This document shows positions 56,791-64,000 of a stretch of DNA of 64,000 nucleotides, piece after piece. Within the stretch, counting starts at the first letter, position 1. Every line of letters starts with the position of its first letter. Under the pieces are notes generated by a model, which was not told the origin of the DNA, made no database searches, and saw only the letters and a list, made by a program, of their open reading frames with translations. This stretch comes from Palsa-504 sp963787645 (GTDB lineage: Bacteria; Actinomycetota; Actinomycetes; Streptosporangiales; Streptosporangiaceae), in the NCBI GenBank assembly GCA_963787645.1, contig CAWBDS010000013.1, positions 124,001 through 188,000 of the forward strand, given 5' to 3'. The position numbers and the translations under genes are program-made.

Positions 56791-57758
56791 CCGCTTGGCC
56801 CGCCAAGATCGCGCCGCGACGAACGCGCATCGCGAGCGCGGTCGGCCTGGTGGCCGTCCTGGCGGCCGTCCTGTATGGCGCCGCGGCCTGCAGCTCGTCA
56901 CCGCCAGCCTCGCCCGCCGCCTCAGCCTCTTCGGTCGCCGCCTCAGCCTCCCCGGCCGCAACCAGGGCGGCGGCTTCCGCGACCCGGACCGTCCCGCCCG
57001 CGGCCGCGGCCAGTGCGGCTCCCCAAGGCCCGCCGCACGTCACCGTGTCGTCTATCCGGACCGCGGACGGATCGCTCGTCACCGTGGCCTCCTTCAGCGG
57101 CCCGCTCCAGTACGTACTGCACAACGGCAGCCAGGACCCCGGACCTGCTTACGCCGCGCTGGTCCGGGCGGGCCCGGCCGTCACCGGTGCCGAACGCCGG
57201 CGGCTGCTCGCCGCGTTCAACGGCGGCTTCCTGCTGCGCTCCCGCGCGGGCGGGTACGAGCAGGAAGGCCACGTGTTCCGGGCCCTGCGGCACGGCCTGG
57301 CCAGCCTGGTCATCGACCGTTCCGGGCGGCCCAGGATCGGGGTCTGGGGGGTAGACGTGCCCGCCCCGGGCGAGGCCGTCTACAGCGTGCGGCAGAACCT
57401 GTGGCCGCTGGTGCAGGACGGACGGCCCACCGCGCAGGCGGCCCGTTGGTACCGATGGGGCGGAACCATCGGCCACGCTGAATACGTCGCCCGTAGCGCC
57501 CTCGGGCAAGATGCCGCCGGTGATCTGATCTACGCGGCCAGCATGTCTACCACTCCGCAGGACCTCGCCGTGGCGCTGGCTCGCAGCGGCGTGCAGATCG
57601 CGATGGAGCTGGACATCAACCCCGAGTGGGTCCAGCTTGCGATCGCGCGCGCTCCGGGCGGCCCGCTCCGCGCTCCCGTCCCCGGCCAGGTCCGCCCGCC
57701 CACCCAGTACCTCACCGGCTGGACCCGCGACTTCATCACCGTCCTGGCCGCGCGCTGA
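56787..57758 (+). CDS. Phosphodiester glycosidase (NAGPA/DUF2233) family lipoprotein
   Basis: This family includes enzymes that remove GlcNAc from phosphodiesters. From GTG 56787 it has 323 residues. A basic start and hydrophobic core end in a lipobox-like GAAAC, followed by an Ala/Ser/Pro linker. The catalytic-domain motifs LLAAFNGGFLL and MELDINPEW are clear. The start overlaps the kinase stop, so translation is coupled. A secreted enzyme that frees an amino sugar from wall polymers next to the kinase would fit, but activity is unproven. Its last 23 bases overlap the convergent hydrolase gene. Confidence 0.82.
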   Translation: MTAWPAKIAPRRTRIASAVGLVAVLAAVLYGAAACSSSPPASPAASASSVAASASPAATRAAASATRTVPPAAAASAAPQGPPHVTVSSIRTADGSLVTVASFSGPLQYVLHNGSQDPGPAYAALVRAGPAVTGAERRRLLAAFNGGFLLRSRAGGYEQEGHVFRALRHGLASLVIDRSGRPRIGVWGVDVPAPGEAVYSVRQNLWPLVQDGRPTAQAARWYRWGGTIGHAEYVARSALGQDAAGDLIYAASMSTTPQDLAVALARSGVQIAMELDINPEWVQLAIARAPGGPLRAPVPGQVRPPTQYLTGWTRDFITVLAAR

Positions 57759-58773
57759 TCCCCGCCCCGGCTCGCGCGCCGACCCCGTGGCGGGCCGCGA
57801 CGTCGCGGATCGCCACGGCCAGCAGTTCCGGATGCTCACTCGTGGTCAGGTGACCACCGGGGAAGGTCAGGACTTCGGCTTGGGGGACGCGCTCGCGGGT
57901 AGCCCGGATCTGCCGGTGCTCGTAAGGGTCCTTATCGCTGCCGCCGACGTAGAGGGCGACCGTGCCGTCCAGGTCGCGGGAGATCGACGCGAGATCCCAG
58001 CGTTGTGCGTGGCGGCGGTGCTCGGCCACGAAGCCCGCGGCGTTGTGCAGGAACGCCGCTCCGTCCCGGCGGGTGACCGCCGACCACATCTCGGCCAGTT
58101 CCTCCGGCGCGGGATGGTAGTCGCGGTCGTACATGCGGGCCTGCGTCATCGCCGTGGCGAACATCCGCGGCGAGGTCTGGGCCCGCCGCATCCCCAGCGC
58201 GCCCAGCGGGGTACGCAGCAGCGGCGTGCCCCGCCACGGATGCGTGTGCGCGTCGGCGAACAGGCCGCCGTTCACCATAAGCACAGCTGCGATCGCGGGC
58301 TCGGTGCTGGCGTGCGAAGCGGCCCGCTCCAGCTGCCGGCGCAGCAACTCGAGCAGGGCGAGCGAAGTGTAGTCGAAGGTGACCACCACGGTGCGGCGCA
58401 CGCCATGGTGCCGCCACAGCGCCTGGACCAGATCCGCCCGCTCGATCGTGGAGTACGGGTAGTCCGCAGGCTTGTCCGAGTCGCCCTGCCCCACCGGCTC
58501 CGCGTACAGCCGCGGGCCGAGGTCGTCGCCGAGCATCCGGTCCACCTGCGCCCAGCCGTAGGAGCCGTCGGGGAATCCGGGCAGCATGGTGAGCCACACC
58601 GCGTCCGCATCCTGCCCCGAGGCGGTCACCCGCTCGAAGACCCGCAGCGCACCGGGGGTAGCGACGGCCTCCTCCTCGGTCAGTACACGCGCGGATCCGG
58701 GCTCGTACCCAATCCGCTGCCCCCCGGCAAACCACTCGTCCGCCGTCACCAGCGCCATCCCGTTGCTGCTCAT
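57736..58773 (-). CDS. Alpha/beta hydrolase with an aspartate at the nucleophile position
   Basis: A 345-residue alpha/beta-fold hydrolase. The cap and core resemble haloalkane dehalogenase or epoxide hydrolase-like proteins: LPGFPDGSYGWAQV near the oxyanion region, VVTFDYTSL at the strand-5 elbow where Asp replaces the usual Ser, and FPGGHLTTSEHPE with the catalytic His. ATG 58773 has a GGGAGG site. Divergent from a TetR gene over a spacer with two matching operators and a consensus promoter, so it is almost certainly TetR-controlled. Substrate unknown; a xenobiotic is plausible. Confidence 0.8.
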   Translation of the reverse strand: MSSNGMALVTADEWFAGGQRIGYEPGSARVLTEEEAVATPGALRVFERVTASGQDADAVWLTMLPGFPDGSYGWAQVDRMLGDDLGPRLYAEPVGQGDSDKPADYPYSTIERADLVQALWRHHGVRRTVVVTFDYTSLALLELLRRQLERAASHASTEPAIAAVLMVNGGLFADAHTHPWRGTPLLRTPLGALGMRRAQTSPRMFATAMTQARMYDRDYHPAPEELAEMWSAVTRRDGAAFLHNAAGFVAEHRRHAQRWDLASISRDLDGTVALYVGGSDKDPYEHRQIRATRERVPQAEVLTFPGGHLTTSEHPELLAVAIRDVAARHGVGARAGAGISARPGR

Positions 58774-58794
58774 CGAGCACCTCCCGTAAATTTA

Positions 58795-58848
58795 GTGGAC
58801 GCTGTACACTATAACCGTGATTGTGGACGCTGTCCACTTTGTTATGGT
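58795..58848. promoter_or_regulatory. Paired TetR-type operators with divergent promoters
   Basis: GTGGACGCTGTCCAC (58823-58837) is a perfect palindrome around GCT. GTGGACGCTGTACAC (58795-58809) is the same site with one change, 28 bases away. On the minus strand TGGACA (58831-58836), 17 bases, TATAGT (58808-58813) forms a near-consensus promoter for the hydrolase; one site covers the -35 and the other covers -10/+1. On the plus strand TTGTGG (58821-58826) and TATGGT (58843-58848) would start the TetR mRNA at its GTG. Confidence 0.8.
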
Positions 58849-58854
58849 GGTGTC

Positions 58855-59511
58855 GTGACGGCCACCGCATCAGCAGCCCAGGCGCAACCGGCGCCGCGAC
58901 GGCGCCGTCCGCGCGGCGCCGTCCGCGACGGGCTGGTCGCCGCCGGGCTCGAGCTGGCCCGGACCGGCGGCCCGGACGCCGTGGTCCTGCGTGAAGCGAC
59001 GCGGATGGTGGGAGTGGTGCCGAACGCCGCCTACCGGCACTTCGCCGACCGTGACGAGCTCCTCGCCGCGGTCTGCGCGGCGGCCATGGGCGAGCTCGCC
59101 GACCGCATGGCAGCAGGCGTTGCTCGCGTGCCCGGCCAGCCCGGTGACCCCGCCGAGGCCCTCGGCCGGCTGGGCGCGATCGGCGCCGCGTACCTCGAGT
59201 TCGCGCACCAGGAACCGGGGTGGTTCGCCACGGCCTTCGCCGTGCCCCAGCAGCACGCCTACGGACTTCCGGCCGACGGGACCGGGCCGGACCGAAGTCC
59301 CTTGGGCCAGCTCCGCACCGTACTCGACGAGCTCGTGGAGGCCGGCGTGCTCCAGCCGCAGCGCCGCGACGGAATAGAGTTCCCCATCTGGTCCGCGGTC
59401 CACGGGCTGGCCGTGCTTACCGGTGCGGGGCCGCTGCGCGACGTCCCGGATGCCACCCGGCATCAGCTCGAGGAACTCACCCTCGGCTTCATTGGCGAGG
59501 GCCTGAGCTAG
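58855..59511 (+). CDS. TetR/AcrR-family transcriptional regulator
   Basis: A 218-residue repressor: N-terminal TetR helix-turn-helix (VLREATRMVGVVPNAAYRHFADRDEL reads as helix-turn-helix plus YRHF motif) and a C-terminal ligand domain of the TetR_C WHG type. GTG 58855 is 6 bases after TATGGT, so the mRNA is probably leaderless; no Shine-Dalgarno exists. It should repress itself and the divergent hydrolase through the paired operators. It is convergent with the DUF4282 gene, with only 11 bases between stops. Confidence 0.92.
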   Translation: MTATASAAQAQPAPRRRRPRGAVRDGLVAAGLELARTGGPDAVVLREATRMVGVVPNAAYRHFADRDELLAAVCAAAMGELADRMAAGVARVPGQPGDPAEALGRLGAIGAAYLEFAHQEPGWFATAFAVPQQHAYGLPADGTGPDRSPLGQLRTVLDELVEAGVLQPQRRDGIEFPIWSAVHGLAVLTGAGPLRDVPDATRHQLEELTLGFIGEGLS

Positions 59512-59522
59512 ACGTCAGGCCC

Positions 59523-60164
59523 TCAGCGTAGGTCGCCGCGCTCGCGCAGGGCCCGGATATCTTCGGCCACCCGGAAGGTGACCACGAAGAATTCCAGGAT
59601 GATGCGGTAAATGGCCAGTACGATGAGAATGAACAGCGGGTCCCCGAAGACCAGTGTCAAGACGCCAAACGCCACGCTGGCCTTGAACACGACGATCGTG
59701 AACACCAGGGCACTGACCACGGTGCCGATCACGATCAGCATGTAGAGGACCTTGATCACCTTCGGGGTCACGAACGAGGTGAAGCCAAAGTCGAACAGGG
59801 CGCCCAGGAACCCTCTGGCGTCCGCCGCTTCGCCCGCGTCCTGGTCCCCGGCTACGGCCGCGGCGTGTTCGGCTTCCGGGCGTGCCGTCCCGGCGTCGGC
59901 GGGCACCGCGGCGAACGCTGCGGACCCGGCCGGGCCGAACGGGTCCCCGCTCCTGCTCCCGAAGGCCTCGGCCCAGCTCACGTCGGACGGATCCGCCCCA
60001 GTTCCGAACGTGTCGTACCCGTCCGCGTTCCTGGCCCGGTGCGAACCCGTCGTCCCGGCGCCGAATCCAGCCGATGCTTCGGCGGGGTGCTGCGGCCCCT
60101 GGGCCGCGTGGCTGCCGTGATTCCACTCTTCGGGCAGGCCCTGATGTGACGACCGGTCCGGCAT
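59523..60164 (-). CDS. DUF4282 membrane protein
   Basis: A 213-residue protein with a disordered Gly/Ala/Asp-rich N-terminal 120 residues and a C-terminal DUF4282 domain with two membrane helices (VLYMLIVIGTVVSALVFTIV and LFILIVLAIYRIILEFFVV). DUF4282 proteins are widespread in actinobacteria without known function. ATG 60164 follows GGAGAGG; the open frame to 60305 adds residues with no similarity to such proteins. The 204-base spacer to the helicase gene holds a short TAATGG/CCATTA inverted repeat near 60292 and nothing else I can name. Confidence 0.85.
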   Translation of the reverse strand: MPDRSSHQGLPEEWNHGSHAAQGPQHPAEASAGFGAGTTGSHRARNADGYDTFGTGADPSDVSWAEAFGSRSGDPFGPAGSAAFAAVPADAGTARPEAEHAAAVAGDQDAGEAADARGFLGALFDFGFTSFVTPKVIKVLYMLIVIGTVVSALVFTIVVFKASVAFGVLTLVFGDPLFILIVLAIYRIILEFFVVTFRVAEDIRALRERGDLR

Positions 60165-60368
60165 CGACCTCTCCTGGAGAAAGTCCTCATCGTCGCTTGC
60201 CACCTGCGGTGATACAGGCCGGCGTGCAGGCCCAGGGCCAAGATTACTTTCCCGGAAGCCGCGAAATACGCGCTTTCCAGAAGATGCCAGATAATGGTAA
60301 TCCATTATGCCAATAGCGTTTTGCGCCTTATGGGCACTATTTAGCAGCCCCGGCCGCCCGCGGAAGGT

Positions 60369-63300
60369 TTAGCTCGCGCGCAGTCGCAGTCCCCGCGGCG
60401 TGGGCCGGAAACCGGCCGCCTCCAGGGCCTGCGCCAGCGGTGAATCGTGGATGCCGGACCCGACGGTCAGGCCGTCGGCCCGCTCTACGCTCAGCCGGCC
60501 CAGCGCGCCGTCTCGCACCGACGCGGCCAGCGCCGCGGCGGCCAGGCCCAGCACCTCCGGATCGTCGGTCCACGACAGCAGGGTCCGCCCGCCGCGCTCG
60601 ACGTACAGCACCAGCGATCCGTCGACCAGAACGACCAGCGCTCCCGCCTTGCGCCCGGGTCGGTGCGAGCCCGGCGCTTCGCCGGGGCGGTCCGGCCACA
60701 GCAGCGCCGCGCCGTACGGCTGGGCCGGGTCCGCGGCCGCGAGTACCACGGCCCGTTCGGCTGAAATTGACGCCCGGGCGCCCGGGTCAGCCTCACGCGC
60801 CCGGTCCGCCAGTGCGCGCATCCGGTCCACCGCACCGGGCAGCGCGAACTGGGCCGCGCCCAAACCCTCCACGAAGTAGCCGCGCCGGCACTGGCCCGCC
60901 TCCTCCATGGCCCGCAGCACCGGGTAGACCGCGGCGAACCCGCCCGTGATCCGCTCGGAGGCGACCGCGCCCCTGGTCAGCACGCCGTGCCGCTCCAGCA
61001 GGGTCAGCGCCTGCGCGTGCGCGCGCACGGTGGCCGTACTGCCGTCGCCGGCGGGCTCCAGGCGCCCGGGCAGCAGCGACCACCGGCCGCTGACCGTGGG
61101 CGGGCCGGTGCGCGTCGGCATCGGCGGGCGGCCGAAGCCGTACCGCCGGCCTGGGCCGCCCGGCCGCGCGCGCGGCCCGGCGGTCCGTGGCGAGGCGGAC
61201 GGACGGCGTTGCTGGCCGCCCAGCGCGACCCGCAGCGGCGCGAGCGTGTCGTTGGTGGCCAGCCCGGCCCAGACCAGATCCCAGAGCGCCGCCGCCACCT
61301 CGGTGTCGTCCGGCAGCGACCCGAGCACGGCCGCGACCCGGTCGCTGAGCATCCGGAAGAACAGCGCGCCGCCGCCGCTGAGGACCTCGAGGACCGCCTC
61401 GTGCAGCGGGGTCATGCTGACCTCGCCCGCTGGGGGCAGCATCAGCGAGGCGCCGTCGGCGGGAGCCAGCACCAGCCAGCCGTCGCCGCCGGGCAGGGCG
61501 CCCGCGCCGGACCAGACCACCTCGCCCGCCGAGGTGAGCTCGTCGAGCAGCGCGGGGGAGTACCCGGCCACGCGCGAGGGCAGGACCAGTGTCTCCAGCG
61601 CGGATGCGGGCACCGGCGCCCCGGCCAGCCGCTCCACCACCTCTAGCACCGCCCCGGCGTCGGCCCGCCGCCGTCCGCCGCCCCCCGAAGCGCCACCCGG
61701 CCCGCGGTCAGCGATTTTGGCGAACCCGGCGATCCCGTGCCAGGCGGGCAGGAACCTGGCCAGGACTTCCGGCGGGACCGGCTCGGCCTCCTTGCGCAGC
61801 CGGGCCAGGCAGCGCCGGCGCAGCAGTCGCAGCACCTCCGCGTCGCACCATTCGGTCCCGCCCGCAGCGGCGCCGGCGCCGGTCGGCAGGAACTCGCCCT
61901 CGACCACGCGCCCGTCGGCCGCCAGCCGGCGCAGCGCCATGGTCACGACCGCACTGCCCAGCCCGTACCGCGCGGCCACCGCGGCGGTGGCGAACGGGCC
62001 GTGCGTCCGCGCATACCTGGCCACCAGGTCACCCAGCGGGTCGGCCAGCGGTTCGGTGAACGCCTCGGGCACGCCCATCGGCGGCGGCACCCCCAGGGCG
62101 TCCCGCAGCCGTCCCGCGTCCTCGATCGCGGCCCACATCGGCTGTCCGGCCACCCGTACCTCGATGGCCCGCCGGGTCGCGGACAGCTCCGTCAGCCACC
62201 CGCCAGACGCGTCGGAAGCGCACCGCTCGGCCACCTCGGCCGCGGTCAGCGGCCCGGTGGTCCGCAGCAGGTCGGCGACGCCCTCCAGGTCCCGGCAGCG
62301 CCGGTTCTCCGAGAGGTGCTGCAGGTCGCGCTCGGTTTCGGCGACCACAGAAGGATCGAGCAGCTCGCGCAGCCCGTCCTGGCCGAGCAACTCGGCCAGC
62401 AGCGCCGGATCCAGTGACAGGGCCTGGGCGCGCCGCTCGGCCAGCGGTGCGTCGCCTTCGTACATGAACGCCCCGACGTACCGGAACAGCAGCGACTTGC
62501 CGAACGGGCTCGGCGTCGACGTCTCCACCTCGACGATCCGGATCCGGCGGGCGGCGATGTCGCGCAGCAGCGCGGTCAGGGCGGGCACGTCGAACACGTC
62601 CCGCAGCACCTCCCGGACCGTCTCCAGCACGATCGGGAACGCCGGATACCGGCTCGCGATCTCCAGTAGCTGCGCGGAGCGCTGCCGCTGCTGCCACAGC
62701 GGCGTGCGGCGGCCCGGCTGGCGGCGCGGCAGCAGCAGCGCCCGGCCGGCGCACTCCCGGAACCGGGACGCGAACAGCGCGCTGGCCCCCACCTCGGCGG
62801 TGACCAGGTCACCGATCTCCTCCGGGTCGATCAGCGCGAGCCCGCTGGGCGGCGGCTCGTCGGAATCCGGGACCCGGATCAAGATCCCGTCGTCGGTGTG
62901 CAGCGCCTGCACGTCCATCCCGCCGTACCGTTCACGCAGCCGGGCCGCGATGGCCAGCGCCCACGGCGCGTGCACCCGGTCTCCGTACGGACTGTGCAGC
63001 ACCACCCGCCAGTCGCCCAGCTCATCGCGGAACCGCTCTACCACCAGCGTCCGGTCATCGGGCACGTACCCCGTGGCCGCGCGCTGGTCAGCCAGATACC
63101 GCAGCAGGTTGCGGGCCGCCAGGTCATCGAGCCCGGCCGCGGTCAGCGAACTCATCGCCGATGCTTCCGACGATGCCGCCGACAGCGACCGGACCGCCGC
63201 GCCGATGGCCCGGCCCAGCTCGGCGGCCCGGCCCGGGGTGTCGCCGTGCCAGAACGGCAGCCGGCCCGGCTGCCCCGGGGCGGGCGTGACCAGCACCCGG

Positions 63301-64000
63301 TCCGGGGTGATGTCCTCGATCCGCCACGAGCTGGCGCCCAGCACGAACACGTCGCCGACCCGCGACTCGTACACCATCTCCTCGTCCAGCTCCCCGACCC
63401 GCCGCGGCTGCCGATCGCCGGCCGTGGCTAGGAACACGCCGAACAGCCCCCGGTCCGGGATGGTCCCGCCGCTGGTCACCGCGAGCCGCTGGGCCCCCGG
63501 CCGGGCCCGGATGATCCCGGCCACCCGGTCCCACACGATGCGCGGCCGCAGCCCGGCGAAGTCCTCGCTCGGGTAGCGCCCGGCCAGCATGTCGAGCACC
63601 GCCTCCAGGATCGGCCGGGTCAGTCCGCCGAACGGCGCGGCCCGGCGCACCGTCCGCTCCAGCTCGTCCACCGGCCAGTCGTCCACCGCGGTCATCGCCA
63701 CCACCTGCTGGGCCAGCACGTCCAGCGGGTTGTGCGGGATCTTCAGCTCCTCGATCTGGCCGTCCCGCATGCGCTCGGCGACCACCGCCGCCTGGACCAG
63801 GTCACCTTGGTACTTGGGGAAGATGATGCCGCGCGAGACGTCGCCCACGTTGTGCCCGGCCCGGCCCACCCGCTGCAAGCCGCTGGCCACCGAAGGCGGC
63901 GCCTCCACCTGCACCACCAGGTCCACCGCGCCCATGTCGATGCCCAGTTCCAGGCTGGACGTGGCCACCACCGCGGGCAGCCGCCCGGCCTTGAGCGCCT
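60369..64000 (-). CDS. lhr: Lhr-type DEAD/DEAH helicase, C-terminal part (5' end beyond window)
   Basis: The frame is open through the right window edge, so this is the C-terminal 1210 residues of a protein usually near 1500. It starts within motif IV-V of the second RecA domain (VVATSSLELGIDMGAVDLVV) and shows motif VI LQRVGRAGH. The Lhr-specific winged helix, beta-barrel and long Lhr C-terminal region follow, ending LRLRAS. Lhr is a 3'-5' DNA/RNA-DNA helicase of DNA repair in mycobacteria. A short internal Arg/Gly/Pro stretch around 61150-61220 is a variable linker. The protein is otherwise intact where visible. Confidence 0.93.
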   Translation of the reverse strand, partial: ALKAGRLPAVVATSSLELGIDMGAVDLVVQVEAPPSVASGLQRVGRAGHNVGDVSRGIIFPKYQGDLVQAAVVAERMRDGQIEELKIPHNPLDVLAQQVVAMTAVDDWPVDELERTVRRAAPFGGLTRPILEAVLDMLAGRYPSEDFAGLRPRIVWDRVAGIIRARPGAQRLAVTSGGTIPDRGLFGVFLATAGDRQPRRVGELDEEMVYESRVGDVFVLGASSWRIEDITPDRVLVTPAPGQPGRLPFWHGDTPGRAAELGRAIGAAVRSLSAASSEASAMSSLTAAGLDDLAARNLLRYLADQRAATGYVPDDRTLVVERFRDELGDWRVVLHSPYGDRVHAPWALAIAARLRERYGGMDVQALHTDDGILIRVPDSDEPPPSGLALIDPEEIGDLVTAEVGASALFASRFRECAGRALLLPRRQPGRRTPLWQQRQRSAQLLEIASRYPAFPIVLETVREVLRDVFDVPALTALLRDIAARRIRIVEVETSTPSPFGKSLLFRYVGAFMYEGDAPLAERRAQALSLDPALLAELLGQDGLRELLDPSVVAETERDLQHLSENRRCRDLEGVADLLRTTGPLTAAEVAERCASDASGGWLTELSATRRAIEVRVAGQPMWAAIEDAGRLRDALGVPPPMGVPEAFTEPLADPLGDLVARYARTHGPFATAAVAARYGLGSAVVTMALRRLAADGRVVEGEFLPTGAGAAAGGTEWCDAEVLRLLRRRCLARLRKEAEPVPPEVLARFLPAWHGIAGFAKIADRGPGGASGGGGRRRADAGAVLEVVERLAGAPVPASALETLVLPSRVAGYSPALLDELTSAGEVVWSGAGALPGGDGWLVLAPADGASLMLPPAGEVSMTPLHEAVLEVLSGGGALFFRMLSDRVAAVLGSLPDDTEVAAALWDLVWAGLATNDTLAPLRVALGGQQRRPSASPRTAGPRARPGGPGRRYGFGRPPMPTRTGPPTVSGRWSLLPGRLEPAGDGSTATVRAHAQALTLLERHGVLTRGAVASERITGGFAAVYPVLRAMEEAGQCRRGYFVEGLGAAQFALPGAVDRMRALADRAREADPGARASISAERAVVLAAADPAQPYGAALLWPDRPGEAPGSHRPGRKAGALVVLVDGSLVLYVERGGRTLLSWTDDPEVLGLAAAALAASVRDGALGRLSVERADGLTVGSGIHDSPLAQALEAAGFRPTPRGLRLRAS

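Noticed and set aside
57637..58854. Plus-strand extension of the TetR gene across the hydrolase
   Set aside because: Only the part from GTG 58855 has TetR sequence; the rest is antisense to an intact hydrolase.

Overview
The window is about 70% G+C and carries long, densely packed, high-GC-codon genes. The left 15 kb has the dapA, rnj, ftsK, RodZ-like, rimO, pgsA, pncC/cinA-type and clgR order that is familiar from filamentous actinomycetes. Together with an orphan CvnA-like sensor, a RodZ-like HTH protein and an actinobacterial DUF4282 membrane protein, this points to a soil-type actinomycete, Streptosporangiales or Streptomycetales-like. I cannot place the genus. No rRNA, tRNA, CRISPR array or prophage was seen.

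Layout. (1) 0-15 kb: an orphan sugar-binding lipoprotein, then the conserved block (dapA, rnj, a solitary AbiEi-like protein, AraC, a DinB-like thiol enzyme, a D-2-hydroxyacid dehydrogenase, ftsK, a RodZ-like protein, rimO, pgsA, pncC-like, clgR, Rrf2). (2) 15-24 kb: a polytopic membrane protein, then a minus-strand operon of sugar-binding lipoprotein, two MalFG-type permeases and a GH3 beta-N-acetylhexosaminidase, divergent from a ROK regulator with a clear palindromic operator. (3) 24-30 kb: two paralogous STAND-like NTPase/TPR genes separated by a complete IS5-superfamily element with a TTA target duplication. (4) 30-42 kb: two APC permeases, a CvnA-like ATPase, a cyclase remnant, TenA, a sensor-like membrane protein, a DHA2 exporter with a divergent XRE regulator, a methyltransferase and a NYN-LOTUS protein. 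(5) 42.6-58 kb: an oligopeptide ABC operon whose second ATPase runs in frame into a GNAT domain, a serine hydrolase, divergent murQ/anmK, LysR with an MFS exporter, an RpiR regulator, a GlcNAc-type kinase and a phosphodiester glycosidase. (6) 57.7-64 kb: an alpha/beta hydrolase with a divergent TetR and paired operators, a DUF4282 protein, and the C-terminal part of an Lhr-type helicase cut by the window edge.

How it fits together. AnmK and MurQ turn anhydro-N-acetylmuramic acid into GlcNAc-6-phosphate, the GH3 enzyme looks like NagZ, and the kinase would feed free GlcNAc into the same pool. A MurR/RpiR-type SIS regulator and a peptide importer next to a penicillin-binding-protein-like hydrolase complete a plausible muropeptide salvage system spread over two loci (17-24 kb and 42-58 kb). 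This grouping is inference from gene content.

A caution: at least ten genes in the 16-55 kb part are broken by single-base indels, several in short homopolymers, and each resumes a well-conserved protein in the next frame. Residual sequencing error is at least as likely as real decay. Genes marked pseudogene for this reason may be intact in the organism.
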